A stretch of 64,000 bases of DNA from CAYLPJ01 sp964385465 (GCA_964385465.1 CAYLPJ010000038.1:3362-67361); one strand, 5' to 3'; shown: positions 1 through 9,688, counted from the first letter of the stretch. Program-made: numbers and translations. The notes: generated from the letters alone by a model not told the origin.

Positions 1-1899
1 CAGGCAGATGAGCACGGCGAACAGATCGCCGAGGCGACTGTACCAGCTTGTCCGAGAGTCCACAAGGACTTTGGGGCCGTGTGCGGGCTCGCCGGGCCCC
101 CCGCCCCCGCCCTTGCCGTCCAGCAGCAGCGTGCCGGGCACCATCACCCGTTTGCCGGCGTGCTCGACCTGCGCGACGATCCGCCCGCAGGAGTCGATCG
201 ACGCGCTGATGCCCGTGTTCACCGCCCGCACCACCGGCGTGCGGTTCTCCACCGCCCGGAAGCAGTAGTGGCTGAGGTGCTGGGCCTGCTCGGTGCTGTT
301 GTGGTGCCACTCGTCGCTGATCTGCCAGATGAACCAGCCGTCGTTGGAGAGGTTGGCGATGATGTCCGCACGCTTCTCGCCGTCGGCGTAGACCATCGCC
401 CGACAGACGTCGGCGAACGTGCCCTCGTAGCAGATCGGGCTGACCAGCCGCCAGGTCCCCCCCGGGCGGGCCAGCTCGAACCGCGTCCACGCCGGGCCCG
501 GCTCCAACTGCTCCATCGCCGGGGGCACGAACTGGCGAAGCTGCACGTGAAGCCACGTCCAGTCCTTCTTGAACGGCACGGACTCGCTGAACGGCACCAG
601 CCGGCGCTTGGCGTACACCGGTCCCACCGACCCGTTCGGGTCGAACCACAACGCCCCGTTGCGGGCCGTCCACCAGTCCTGGCGGAACAGCGGCTCGGGG
701 TTCGGGTAGAACGCCGTCCCCCCGGCCAGGATCGGGCAGCCCACCAGACGCGCCGCCGTCGTCACGCGCTTCGCCAGGCCGCGCCGCCCGGGAACCAGCC
801 GCCCGCGCGGCGTCGTGCCCCCCTCGATGCACGGGGCCAGATTCGCCCGAAGCACGTCCGGCGTCAGGTCCGGGTTGTAGGCGCTGGGTCCGAAAAAGCA
901 GGCCGTCAGCCCGCGAAGGCTGTCGCCGGTGAGCTCGTAGGCGTCGGCGTTCAGCACCTCCGGGTTCAGGCCGCGGGGGAGCATCGTCTCCGGCCAGAGC
1001 ACCAGGTCCACGCCCTTGTCGCGAAACTCGCCCGTGCCGGCGAGGTGGCTGTCGAACACGACCTCGGTCGGCGCGCTGCGCCCGGCGAGGCTGATCGGAT
1101 AGGCCCGCTGAACGATGCCGATCACCGGCCCCGGACGCGTGGTCTCCCGCGAGAGCTGCCAGGCGCCGTAGCCGAGCATGCCCGCCAGCACGGCCGCGCA
1201 GGCGATTCCCCCGCGGACCAGTCGGGCCTTGGGCCTGGCCGGTCGCAGCGCCTCGCCGCCGGCCAGCGCCGCCGCGGCATCGACGGCCAGGCCGTTGACC
1301 ATGCCGACAAAGAAGGACACGCCGTACTGGCCGGTGACGTCGGCGATCTGGATCAGCATGGTGCGGGCGTACTGGGTATGGGCCAGGAAGAACCACGGGA
1401 AGGCCGGGCCCAGCAGCACGTCCGAGGCGTGGGCGCGGAGGTACTCCAGGGCGGTCCAGAAGATCGGGACGGCGATCCAGGCGGGGCAACCGCGGCGCAG
1501 GGCGGAGCGCAGCATCAGGGCGGCGACGAGGAAGTACAGCGAGAGGTAGAGGACCCCCGCGACGTAGCCGAGCATGGTGATCCAGGTCAGCCAGTAGAGG
1601 CTGGTCGCCCAGAACAGCAGCCCGGCGGCCCAGCCGCAGAGCCCCCCCCACCGCCGGGTGGGCGCGACGGCCACGGCGAGCACCCACGGCGCCAGCGCGA
1701 CGTAGCCCAGCGGCCAGGCGTCGAACGGGGCGTGGGCGACGTTCATGAGCACGACGGTCAGCAGGGCCAGCAGCACGACGGTGATGCGGCGGCGCAGGGC
1801 GGCCCGGCGCGCGGGGTCGGGCTTGTCCGGCTCGCCGAGGGCGGCCCGGGCGTCCCGCTTGACCTTCGCGGGGTTCAGCGCGTGGCGCCCCTTAGCCAT
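1..1899 (-). CDS. lnt: Apolipoprotein N-acyltransferase, C-terminus cut by window edge
   Basis: Lnt adds the third acyl chain to the N-terminal cysteine of lipoproteins at the inner membrane. The frame reads from an ATG at 1899 to base 1 without a stop (633 codons). A hydrophilic lead of about 40 residues precedes several hydrophobic segments that include LLFWATSLYWLTW and PAFPWFFLAHTQY. A nitrilase-like domain follows with the expected triad: Glu in WPETMLPRG, Lys in YAKRRLVPFSE and Cys in SPICYEGTF. The last visible residues, SWYSRLGDLFAVLICL, match the usual Lnt C-terminus, so only a few residues should be missing. The family assignment is firm; the exact start is less so, because no strong ribosome site is visible. 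Confidence 0.93.
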   Translation of the reverse strand, partial: MAKGRHALNPAKVKRDARAALGEPDKPDPARRAALRRRITVVLLALLTVVLMNVAHAPFDAWPLGYVALAPWVLAVAVAPTRRWGGLCGWAAGLLFWATSLYWLTWITMLGYVAGVLYLSLYFLVAALMLRSALRRGCPAWIAVPIFWTALEYLRAHASDVLLGPAFPWFFLAHTQYARTMLIQIADVTGQYGVSFFVGMVNGLAVDAAAALAGGEALRPARPKARLVRGGIACAAVLAGMLGYGAWQLSRETTRPGPVIGIVQRAYPISLAGRSAPTEVVFDSHLAGTGEFRDKGVDLVLWPETMLPRGLNPEVLNADAYELTGDSLRGLTACFFGPSAYNPDLTPDVLRANLAPCIEGGTTPRGRLVPGRRGLAKRVTTAARLVGCPILAGGTAFYPNPEPLFRQDWWTARNGALWFDPNGSVGPVYAKRRLVPFSESVPFKKDWTWLHVQLRQFVPPAMEQLEPGPAWTRFELARPGGTWRLVSPICYEGTFADVCRAMVYADGEKRADIIANLSNDGWFIWQISDEWHHNSTEQAQHLSHYCFRAVENRTPVVRAVNTGISASIDSCGRIVAQVEHAGKRVMVPGTLLLDGKGGGGGPGEPAHGPKVLVDSRTSWYSRLGDLFAVLICL

Positions 1900-2185
1900 G
1901 GACGGCGGTCCCCGTGCGGTTCGGTGTGGTCGTCGGCGGCAACATGGCAGCGATATTCTGCACGGAGCATGGCGCCTTCGTCAAGATCGAGGGGCCACCC
2001 GCGCCGGGGGCGAAGATCCTCCGGCGCTCCCCCATCCCCGCAGCCGCCCCCGCCCGGCGACAGCCTTCCTCCATATCCTCGCCCCCGCGGTCTGCTGTGT
2101 GCCGCCTGTCTGCCGTCTGCTTCCTGCGATTCGGTTCCTGTTCGAGATGGGACGCCTGAGACCCGGCGTTTGAGGATCGGCCCGC

Positions 2186-3574
2186 CTACATCAGCCCGAA
2201 CCGCTTCATCTTCTTGTAGAGCGTCGTGCGGTTGATCCCCAGGGCGTCGGCGGTGGCCTGTCGGCTGCCGCCGTGGGCCTCCAGGGCGGCCTCGATGATC
2301 CGCTTCTCCGGCTCGGCCAGGGCCTCGGTGAGGGTCAGCCCCTCGGCGCCGCCGGAGGTGAAGGTCACGCCGTCAGGGCCCTCCGTCACGGCCGGGGGGA
2401 GGTCCTCGGGCGTGATCCACCGCTTGCGGCAGAGCACGACGGCCCGTTCGACGCAGTTCTCGAGCTCGCGGACGTTGCCCGGCCAGTCGTGGCGCTGCAT
2501 GACCTCGATGGCCTCGGCGCTGAAGCCCTCGATCTGGCGGGGAGCGGTGGCGAGGAACTTTTCGAGGAAGTGCTCGGCGAGGAGGCGGACGTCTCCGAGC
2601 CGCTCGCGGAGCGGGGGCAGTTGTATGTTGACGACGTTGATGCGGTAGAAGAGGTCCTCGCGGAATCGCCCGGCGCGGACCTCGGCGCGAAGGTCGTGAT
2701 TGGTCGCCAGCAGAACGCGGACTTCGACCTCGCGGGTGGCGTTGCTGCCGATCGGCTCGAACTGCCGCTCCTGGAGGACGCGGAGGAGCTTGACCTGGAG
2801 CTGCGGGCTGGCGGTGGCGACCTCGTCGAGGAAGATCGTCCCGCCGTCGGCGGCGGCGAACTTGCCAGGCTTGTCGGCGACGGCGTGCGTGAACGCCCCG
2901 CGGACGTGCCCGAACAGCTCGCTCTCCAGCAGCGTGTCCGGCAGGGCGCCGCAGGCGACCTCGACGAACGGCGCGTCGGCGCGCGGCGAGCGGGCGTGGA
3001 TCGCCCGGGCCACCAGGCTCTTGCCCGTGCCGCTCTCCCCGGTGATCAGCACCGTGCTGCGGCTGTCGGCCACGGCGTCGACGAGGTCGAAGACCTTCGC
3101 CATCCGGTAGTCCTGCCCGACGATGTTGCGGCTGCTGTAGCGGTCGCTGAGCTGCTCCTTCAGCCGGCGGTTCTCGCGGAGGAGCTGCTGCTGCTGAAGC
3201 GCCCGCTGGACGGCCATGCGAACGTCGTCGTCGATCACCGGCTTGGTGAGGTAGTCGAAGGCCCCGGCCTTGATGGCCTCGACGGCCGACTCGATCGTCC
3301 CGTAGCCGGTGACGAGGATGACGACCACGTCCTCGTGGTGGGCGCGGATGTAGCGGAGCAGTTCCAGCCCGTCGCTGGCGGGCATGGAGACGTCGGTGAT
3401 CACGAGGTTGTACTCGGCGGCCTTGAGACAGTCGATGGCCTTGGGGATGGTCGCGGCGGCGGTGACCTCGTAGCCCTCCATCTCGAGGAAGCCGCCGAGG
3501 GAATCGAGGATGATCTGGTCGTCGTCGACCAGCAGGATCCGCGCCGGCGGGGCGGCGGTGCGGGAGGCGGTCAT
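2186..3574 (-). CDS. Sigma-54-dependent response regulator (NtrC family)
   Basis: A 462-residue enhancer-binding regulator. The receiver domain (about 12-125) has the phospho-acceptor Asp61 in VITDVSMP and Lys111 in LTKP. The AAA+ domain has Walker A GESGTGKS (179-186) and Walker B GGTIFLDE (244-251). The C-terminal Fis-type helix-turn-helix ends in NRTTLYKKMKRFGLM. The loop that normally reads GAFTGA and contacts sigma-54 reads GAFTHA (226-231). The start ATG overlaps the stop of the upstream sensor kinase (ATGA), giving translational coupling and marking the kinase as its partner. It is expected to activate sigma-54 promoters; the targets are unknown. Confidence 0.93.
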   Translation of the reverse strand: MTASRTAAPPARILLVDDDQIILDSLGGFLEMEGYEVTAAATIPKAIDCLKAAEYNLVITDVSMPASDGLELLRYIRAHHEDVVVILVTGYGTIESAVEAIKAGAFDYLTKPVIDDDVRMAVQRALQQQQLLRENRRLKEQLSDRYSSRNIVGQDYRMAKVFDLVDAVADSRSTVLITGESGTGKSLVARAIHARSPRADAPFVEVACGALPDTLLESELFGHVRGAFTHAVADKPGKFAAADGGTIFLDEVATASPQLQVKLLRVLQERQFEPIGSNATREVEVRVLLATNHDLRAEVRAGRFREDLFYRINVVNIQLPPLRERLGDVRLLAEHFLEKFLATAPRQIEGFSAEAIEVMQRHDWPGNVRELENCVERAVVLCRKRWITPEDLPPAVTEGPDGVTFTSGGAEGLTLTEALAEPEKRIIEAALEAHGGSRQATADALGINRTTLYKKMKRFGLM

Positions 3575-4650
3575 GGCGTCGTCCCCCCGTTGGCGTCGGC
3601 GGCGGGCAGGCGAGGCAGGCGGACGGTCACCCCCGTGCCGCCGGCGGGCAGATTCGCCGCGGCGATGTCCCCGCCGAGGCGGCGGACGATGTCCCGGCAG
3701 ATGGTCAGGCCCAGCCCGCTGCCCTCCGAGGGCGCCTTGGTGCTGTAGAACGGCTCGAAGACCCGCTCGCCGTCGGCGTCGAGGCCCGAGCCGGTGTCGC
3801 GGAACTCCACGAGGCAGCCGTCGTCGTCGGGGCGGACGCGAATGGTCAGCCGCCCGCCGCCGGGCATGGCGTCGATGGCGTTCTTGATGATGTTGCAGAA
3901 GACCTGGAGCGATTCGGCCCCCACGGCGCCCTCGGCGCGGTCGTCGACGTCCGTGACGATCCCCACGCCGGCCGCCTCCGCACGGGGGAGCATCGCGTCG
4001 ATCGCCTCCCGCAACAGCCGCTGCACGCCCGCCCGCTCGCCCGCACCGCCCCACGGGCGGCCCTGATCCAGCAAGCCACGGATGATCTGCGACATCCGCT
4101 CGAGGCCCTCGCGGGCCTTGCGCAGGTACTCCGCCGCGTCCTCGCCGGCCGTCCGCTCGGCCAGGCCGACGAATCGCATCACCCCGTCGAGGGGGTTGTT
4201 CAGCTCGTGGGCGACCTTCGCCCCGACGACCCCCGCGGCGGCGATCCGCTCCCGGGCGGCGAGGCGACGCTCCATGGACTGGCGCCCCGAGACGTCCTCG
4301 ACGAGCACGAGGTAGCCCCGCGGCTGCTGGTTGACCGGATCCCTCGCGTGGACCTGCCCGACGGTGACGTCCACCCGGAGGCGCCGCGTGCCCCGCCCGG
4401 TGATCCCCACGCCGGTGCGGATCAGCCGACCGGCGCCCTTGTGGACGGCGTCGCGGTCCTTGGCCCAGTCGATCGCGGGTCGGCCATTGGACCGGAGCAC
4501 GTCCTCGATCCCACCCCCGTCGGGGAGGATGTCGTCGGCGCGGGCGTTACGGCAGGAGACGCGGCCTTCGGCGCTGACCAGCAGCGCCGCCTGCGGCAGG
4601 GCCTCCAGCACGGCCTCGACGAACTCGAGCGATTCCCGCTGCTCGGACAT
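3571..4650 (-). CDS. PAS-containing sensor histidine kinase (NtrB-like)
   Basis: A 359-residue kinase with no membrane segment, so probably cytosolic. A PAS-like sensor (about 10-125) is followed by the dimerisation/phosphotransfer helix with His148 in VAHELNNPLDG. The HATPase domain has the N box around NIIKNAIDA (253-261), the G1 box DTGSGLD and the G2 box SGLGLTI. The overall form matches NtrB/AtoS-type partners of sigma-54 regulators. Its stop overlaps the start of the regulator at 3574 by four bases, so the two form an operon. The signal is unknown. This start gives the first residues expected before the PAS domain. Confidence 0.92.
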   Translation of the reverse strand: MSEQRESLEFVEAVLEALPQAALLVSAEGRVSCRNARADDILPDGGGIEDVLRSNGRPAIDWAKDRDAVHKGAGRLIRTGVGITGRGTRRLRVDVTVGQVHARDPVNQQPRGYLVLVEDVSGRQSMERRLAARERIAAAGVVGAKVAHELNNPLDGVMRFVGLAERTAGEDAAEYLRKAREGLERMSQIIRGLLDQGRPWGGAGERAGVQRLLREAIDAMLPRAEAAGVGIVTDVDDRAEGAVGAESLQVFCNIIKNAIDAMPGGGRLTIRVRPDDDGCLVEFRDTGSGLDADGERVFEPFYSTKAPSEGSGLGLTICRDIVRRLGGDIAAANLPAGGTGVTVRLPRLPAADANGGTTP

Positions 4651-4757
4651 GGGCGTTCATGCTACGCCCCGACGTTGCCCGAAGTCAACGCCTGTTTCGC
4701 CAAAGAAACACCCCCCTCCGATCGCCACCGGCTGCCACGGTCCTCCGGTCTTCCGGT

Positions 4758-6071
4758 CTACGCATCCAGCGGCGCGTCGCCGACCAGTTCGTCGATGCGA
4801 ACGGGGCGGCGCTCGTCGATGCTGTGATACGCGGCCACGCCGACCAGGATGGAGTACGCGCCGTCGACGTGGTCGGCCTTGCGGCCCAGCGGGTCGGCCG
4901 GGGCGTTCGGGTCGAAAATGTCCGCCGCCAGGACCGGGTCCCCCCCGCCGTGCCCGCCGGTGGTCGTCCGCGGCGTGACGGCCTCGACCTCATCGTGGCC
5001 GCGGTGCAGCGTGATGTACGTGCCCTCCTTCTTGACCTGCCCCGGCGTGGCCGACTCCTGCTCGCCGCTGATGTAGGAGAACTGCGTGCTGCCGTGCTCC
5101 AGCCTCCCCTCCGTGCCGTTGAAGGCGATCTGGTAGCCCTCCCACGGCGAGAAGGCGTGGAGGAAGTAGTTCATCGCCGCCCCGCCGCGGTAGGTCACCG
5201 AGGCCGACATGTTATCCCAGATGTCGATCTCCCCCGAGAACACGCAGCGGTCGCGGAAGTAGCCGTCCTCGCCCTCGTTCTCCAGGTAGAGCTTCCGCAG
5301 CCCTTCGTGCCCGGCGAGGTCCAGGTAGAAGCCGCAGCGGTCCTTGGCCGGGCAGTCCAGGCAGCGTTCGGCCCGGTCGCCGAGGCCAAGCCGCTCGGCG
5401 GTCTCGGGCAGGTAGAAACTGTGCGTGCCGTGGCAGAACACCTCCTGCGGGCGGTCGCCCAGCCACCAGTTGACCAGGTCGAAGTGGTGGGTGGCCTTGT
5501 GGACCAGCAGCGAGCCGGAGTTCTCCCGCCGGCGGTGCCAGCGGCGGAAGTAGTCGGCCCCGTGGCGGGTGTCCAGCGGCCAGGTGAAGTCCACGCTCAG
5601 CACGCGCCCGATGGCGCCGTCGTCCAGCAGCTCCTTGACCTGGCTGCGGTGCGGGGAGTAGCGGTAGTTGAACGTCACCTGGCAGCGCCGACCGGTGTCG
5701 GCGACGGTGTTGAGGATCCGCCGGCAGCGGACCTCGTCGGTGGTCATGGGCTTCTCGGTGATGACGTCCACGCCGAGTTCCATGGCCCGGCAGATGTAGT
5801 CGCTGTGGGTGGCGTCCGGGCCGGTGGTGACGATCACGTGGTCGGGCTTCGTCTCGGCGATCATCCGATCGAAGTCCTCGGCGGGGTACGTCGGCACGGG
5901 CGGGGCGCCGTAGCCGGCGACGTGCTCGTTCTTCAGCCGCATCCGCCCGGCGTTGCGGTCGCAGATGCCCACCAGCTCGCAGGTGTCCTTGTACGTCTCG
6001 CAGATCGCCCGGGTGTACATCTCGCTCCGCCCGCCGCAACCGACCTGCACATAGCGCGTCCTGTCCGCCAT
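4758..6071 (-). CDS. Gfo/Idh/MocA family oxidoreductase
   Basis: An NAD(P)-dependent sugar or inositol dehydrogenase-like protein, 437 residues. The N-terminal Rossmann fold begins YVQVGCGGRSEMY and carries the family EKP motif (106-108). HKATHHFD (191-198) holds the likely catalytic His/Asp. The start at 6071 is supported by AGGAG just upstream; longer frames lack this. A CxxC-x5-C cluster (Cys237, 240, 246) in the substrate domain is unusual and could bind metal. It is divergent from a beta-phosphoglucomutase-like gene and near a GH42-like glycosidase, which suggests carbohydrate metabolism. The substrate cannot be named from sequence. Confidence 0.9.
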   Translation of the reverse strand: MADRTRYVQVGCGGRSEMYTRAICETYKDTCELVGICDRNAGRMRLKNEHVAGYGAPPVPTYPAEDFDRMIAETKPDHVIVTTGPDATHSDYICRAMELGVDVITEKPMTTDEVRCRRILNTVADTGRRCQVTFNYRYSPHRSQVKELLDDGAIGRVLSVDFTWPLDTRHGADYFRRWHRRRENSGSLLVHKATHHFDLVNWWLGDRPQEVFCHGTHSFYLPETAERLGLGDRAERCLDCPAKDRCGFYLDLAGHEGLRKLYLENEGEDGYFRDRCVFSGEIDIWDNMSASVTYRGGAAMNYFLHAFSPWEGYQIAFNGTEGRLEHGSTQFSYISGEQESATPGQVKKEGTYITLHRGHDEVEAVTPRTTTGGHGGGDPVLAADIFDPNAPADPLGRKADHVDGAYSILVGVAAYHSIDERRPVRIDELVGDAPLDA

Positions 6072-6153
6072 ACGTCGTCTCCTGTTGTGCGCCCGGCTCG
6101 CCCGGGCGCGAAGCGTCGATGGTAGCGACGCCGCCGCCCGGTGCAAGACCGCG

Positions 6154-6182
6154 CTGACGTTTGCCCCCGCCCGCGGTAGAAT
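6154..6182 (+). promoter_or_regulatory. Sigma-70-type promoter for the HAD gene at 6211
   Basis: CTGACG (6154-6159) is separated by 17 bases from TAGAAT (6177-6182), close to the consensus. Transcription would start near 6189, leaving a leader of about 20 bases before the ATG. This is a sequence match only. Confidence 0.5.
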
Positions 6183-6210
6183 CCGCCTTTCCTCAACCAC
6201 GGAGAACCCC

Positions 6211-6897
6211 ATGGACGCATACGGCGCGATCTTCGACATGGACGGCGTGCTGGTCGACAGCTACCGGGCGCACCTCGAGTCCTGGCGGCGGATGAGTGCG
6301 AAGTTCGGGCTCGAGATGTCCGAACGACAGTTCGCCGAGACCTTCGGGCGGACCACGCGGGACATCATCGACCGGCTCTGGGGGGACGACTTCCCCGACA
6401 TCGACGTCGAGGCCTGGGACGCAGACAAGGAAGCCGCGTACCGTGAAATCCTCGCCGCCGGCTTCCCCGCCATGAACGGCGCCGGCGATCTGCTGGCCGC
6501 CCTGGGCGAGGCCGGCTTCCGCATCGCCATCGGCTCGTCCGGGCCGCCGGAAAACGTCGCCCTCGTCCGCGCCAAGCTGCCCGGCGCCGAGCACGTAAGC
6601 CAGGCCGTCAACGGCAAGGAGGTCGCCGAAGGCAAGCCCCACCCCGAGGTGTTTCTGAAGGCGGCCGAGAAGCTCGGCCTGCCCCCGCAGCGCTGCGCCG
6701 TCGTCGAGGACGCCCCCGCGGGCATCGAGGCCGCACGGCGTGCGAAGATGGCGGCCGTGGGCCTGACCGGCACGGCCGACCGCGCCACGCTCGCCGCCGG
6801 CGCCCACCTGGTGGTGGACAAGCTCTCGGAGCTGACCCCCGCTGGCCTGGCGAGGCTGATCGACGCCGTCGCCGAGGGGTCGGCGGGCGGCGCGTAA
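6211..6897 (+). CDS. HAD-superfamily phosphatase, beta-phosphoglucomutase-like
   Basis: A 228-residue HAD hydrolase. The nucleophile/acid pair lies in IFDMDGVLVDS (Asp9 and Asp11), with a helical cap after it, the Ser motif in AIGSSGPPENV, Lys in EGKPHPEVF and the metal-binding acids in VVEDAPAGIEAA. This layout fits beta-phosphoglucomutases and small sugar-phosphate phosphatases. It is transcribed divergently from the Gfo/Idh/MocA gene behind a good promoter, and a hairpin follows the stop. Phosphatase versus mutase activity cannot be settled from sequence. Confidence 0.9.
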   Translation: MDAYGAIFDMDGVLVDSYRAHLESWRRMSAKFGLEMSERQFAETFGRTTRDIIDRLWGDDFPDIDVEAWDADKEAAYREILAAGFPAMNGAGDLLAALGEAGFRIAIGSSGPPENVALVRAKLPGAEHVSQAVNGKEVAEGKPHPEVFLKAAEKLGLPPQRCAVVEDAPAGIEAARRAKMAAVGLTGTADRATLAAGAHLVVDKLSELTPAGLARLIDAVAEGSAGGA

Positions 6898-6924
6898 AAA
6901 GGGGCGGCTCCTTTCAAGCCGCCC
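6896..6924 (-). terminator. Hairpin with T-run on the minus strand
   Basis: A perfect 8-bp stem (6902-6909 with 6917-6924) and 7-base loop lies just after the HAD gene. Read on the minus strand it is followed by a run of T (6900-6896), so it could end transcripts arriving from 7384; it may also stop the plus-strand gene. Confidence 0.5.
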
Positions 6925-7383
6925 GTGAGCCGAGCAACCTCCGTCGCTGAACCGGGAATGCGTGTATGTCGCCGGCACGAGGCCGGGGCATTCCGTGTTG
7001 TCGTCGGCAACGGCAAGTCGGGCCGTCGTCGGCTCGGAGTATCGATTGCATCGCCGCCGCAGCGGACCGGTCCCGCGGGGCCGTCGAGACACGCTTGCCG
7101 CAGAGGCCGCGCCCAACGGGCGGCCGGGCGGAAAGGAATCTCCCTCCGGAGACCATCCTCCGACGCGTCGGCGTCGCGGATGCCCGGCGGCTCAACCGGA
7201 CACCCGATGCAACGGGACAAGTATAGCCCCAACCGGCTGATCCGACAAGCCCTTAACCGGCCCGATCCGCACAACTTTTCGGCACCTCGCTGAAGGCCCG
7301 CCAGGGCCTTGCCTTTCGCCGCCCCGGCCAAGCGGGACGAGCCCTCGCCGAACACGGATGCCGCTCTATGCATGGGCGACTGT
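6925..7383. other. Intergenic stretch without a supported gene
   Basis: About 460 bases between two converging genes. Short open frames exist on both strands, but none has a ribosome site, family motif or coding-like composition. No repeat or RNA gene was recognised. Confidence 0.5.
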
Positions 7384-9507
7384 TCACCACGCGAGCACGG
7401 CCCAGCCGCTCTCGGGAAGGCAGACGGTGCACCGCTTGCCGCCGCCGTCCCGCTCGAAGCGGACCTTCTCGCCGGTGACCAGCTCGCCGGCGGATGACCG
7501 CCCGGTGAAGAGGTCCCCGCCGCCGACGACGGTGACCGTACGCGGGGCCGACTCGTTGCGGTTGATCAGCCAGAGCAGTCGCTTCTTCCCCGCCGTGCCC
7601 GTCCGCCAGAAGACGTCCGAGGCGCCCGGCGGGCCGGCTTCGATCTCGACGGCCGGGGCGACCCCGGCGTCGGCGCAGACGTGCCCGATCAGCCTCTCCA
7701 GCCCCGGGGAGAACTCCCGGTGGTACGGGATGCCGGCGAAGCCGCCGAGCACGTAGGCGGCGCCCTTGCCGACCGGGCGGCGGACGAGCATCGCCTCGCC
7801 GTCCGGCGTGGTCGCCAGCGCCTCGGTCTTCCCGCGGACGTCCAGCGGCGTCCGCATCGTCGCGATCGGCAACTCGACGACGTCCTCGCCCAGCCGCGCC
7901 GCGACCAGCGGGTCGGGCCCCACGGGCCGGCGGCCGAGGTCGTGCAGGCCCAACGCGCGCATCAGCGGGCGCTCGTCGGGGTAGCGGTACCAGCCCAGCG
8001 CGTCGTAGGCGTCGGCCTCGGCCTCGACGAGCAGGCGTCCGCCGCGGCGCAGCAGGCGGAGGGCGGCCTTGCGGGCGGCGTCGGGCACGATCAGCGGCCA
8101 GGGCATCAGCAGCACATCGAGCGCGTCGGCCTCGTCGGCGTGGTGGGCCTCCACGAACGTGTAGGGCAGGCCCAGCCGCTCCAGTGCCATCGCGTAGGCG
8201 GCCTGGGACTCCAGCGGGTCGCGGCAGTGCCCGCCGGCGGCGAAGCGGAGGTAGTAGGCCTCGGGCGTGAACAGCACGCCGATCCGCGGCGCGTCGGGGC
8301 GGTAGGCGTCCAGCAGGCGCCCGTGGGCGTCGAGAAACGCCCCCGCACGCCGCAGCGCCGCGAGGCGCCGCTCGGCCTGGCCGTCCCAGCCGCTGAGGCC
8401 GAAGCCGCTGGCCTCGGTGCAGAAGACCTCGTCCCGCCAGCACCAGAAGATCACGCCCTTGACCCCGCGGGCGAGGCCCTGGGCGATCCACCGCTGCTGG
8501 GTGGCCGGGGAGATCGGCGGCTGGGCGTCGATCGTGCTCCGCGACGCCCCGCCCTGGAGCTCGCTGATCCAGGTGATCTTCCCGCGCCCCGCCGACCGCA
8601 CCGACTCCAGCCGCGCCAGGAACAGTTCATCCTTCATCCCCTGCCAGCCCGGGAAGTGGCTGCTGCCGACGCCGTCCAGCTCGTCGGCGAAGTCCCAGTC
8701 GTTGCCTCGCCCCAGCGGCATCTCCCACTCGGCCTCGTCCCCGCCGGCCATCACCGCCGGCCAGGGGCCGTGGATCGTCACCGGGTGCCTGCCGTCGGCG
8801 GCCTTGATCGCCTCGTAGCGGAACTTCGCGTGGCGGGCGGCCCGGACGGTGATGAACTTCTGGAACTCCATGATCCCCACGTACGGCCCGCGGAGGCGCT
8901 TCGGCGGGGCGACGTCCTCCCAGCTCACGTACCGCCGCTTCCACGCGGCGTTGAGCCCGTCGAGGTCCCCGTATTTCTCGCCCAGCCAGTCGCGGAAGGC
9001 CGCCAGCGTGTGCGGGCAGTAGCACGTGTAGCCGTCGGCATGGATGTTCCACCGCGTCTCGTTCCAGCAGTCCCACGCCAGCAGGTTCCCCCGCCCGGCA
9101 TAGCGGGAGGCGATGTCGCCGAGGAACCGGCCGATCATCTCCCGCACCCGCGGGTGATCCCAGCAGCCCCCGGGCGTGATGCCCGTGTTGCACTCGTTGC
9201 GCGGCGTGGAGACCTGCGCCCGGCCGGGGTGGTCGACGAGGTGCGCGTCGGGGACAAGCCGGTGGATCCAGAACGGCTGGATCTCCGGCAGCGTGGAGAG
9301 GACGACCTTCAGCCCGGCCTTGTCGGCGAGGTCGAACAGCTCGTCGTAGTCGTCGTAGCGGAAGCGGCCCGGCTCGGCCTCGATCCAACCCCACAGGCAC
9401 CAGAGCTGGACGGCGTGGAGCCCGGCGTCGCGGATGCGAGCCATGTCGTCGGCCCGGAACCGCCGCTCGGGAAACGGCGGGCGGTAGTATTGCGTGGCGA
9501 GGAACAT
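7384..9507 (-). CDS. GH42-like beta-galactosidase family glycoside hydrolase
   Basis: A 707-residue enzyme with the three-part GH42 layout: TIM barrel (1 to about 390), trimerisation-like Rossmann domain (about 400-610) and small C-terminal beta domain. Candidate acid/base is Glu150 in CWNETRW; candidate nucleophile is Glu316 in ITWISELQGG. Cys106, Cys162 and Cys164 lie where GH42 enzymes carry a structural zinc site. No signal peptide is seen, so it is probably cytoplasmic and acts on imported oligosaccharides. AAGGA before the ATG supports the start. Neighbouring sugar-related genes fit a carbohydrate role; the substrate is unknown. Confidence 0.9.
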   Translation of the reverse strand: MFLATQYYRPPFPERRFRADDMARIRDAGLHAVQLWCLWGWIEAEPGRFRYDDYDELFDLADKAGLKVVLSTLPEIQPFWIHRLVPDAHLVDHPGRAQVSTPRNECNTGITPGGCWDHPRVREMIGRFLGDIASRYAGRGNLLAWDCWNETRWNIHADGYTCYCPHTLAAFRDWLGEKYGDLDGLNAAWKRRYVSWEDVAPPKRLRGPYVGIMEFQKFITVRAARHAKFRYEAIKAADGRHPVTIHGPWPAVMAGGDEAEWEMPLGRGNDWDFADELDGVGSSHFPGWQGMKDELFLARLESVRSAGRGKITWISELQGGASRSTIDAQPPISPATQQRWIAQGLARGVKGVIFWCWRDEVFCTEASGFGLSGWDGQAERRLAALRRAGAFLDAHGRLLDAYRPDAPRIGVLFTPEAYYLRFAAGGHCRDPLESQAAYAMALERLGLPYTFVEAHHADEADALDVLLMPWPLIVPDAARKAALRLLRRGGRLLVEAEADAYDALGWYRYPDERPLMRALGLHDLGRRPVGPDPLVAARLGEDVVELPIATMRTPLDVRGKTEALATTPDGEAMLVRRPVGKGAAYVLGGFAGIPYHREFSPGLERLIGHVCADAGVAPAVEIEAGPPGASDVFWRTGTAGKKRLLWLINRNESAPRTVTVVGGGDLFTGRSSAGELVTGEKVRFERDGGGKRCTVCLPESGWAVLAW

Positions 9508-9688
9508 GCGGCGTCCTTTCTCGGGTGGGGCCCGCGAGCTCTAACGGCGAACGACAAGCACGAGACGGCAGAGAAGCTACCCGGAGCCAACGCCAAACGA
9601 AAGGGCGGGACGCACCGCCGGCACGGGAGGCGCCGCCGAGGGAACCGTTCACCCGCCCCGGGCCATCGCCGGCCGCAGGGCGACGGGC

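Noticed and set aside
79..2235. Long plus-strand open frame opposite lnt
   Set aside because: It is antisense to a clear Lnt protein; its Arg/Gly/Pro-rich product shows no family motif and reflects GC bias.
2273..3748. Plus-strand open frame of 491 codons opposite the two-component regulator
   Set aside because: The minus strand encodes a complete NtrC-family protein; the antisense product has no recognisable domain.
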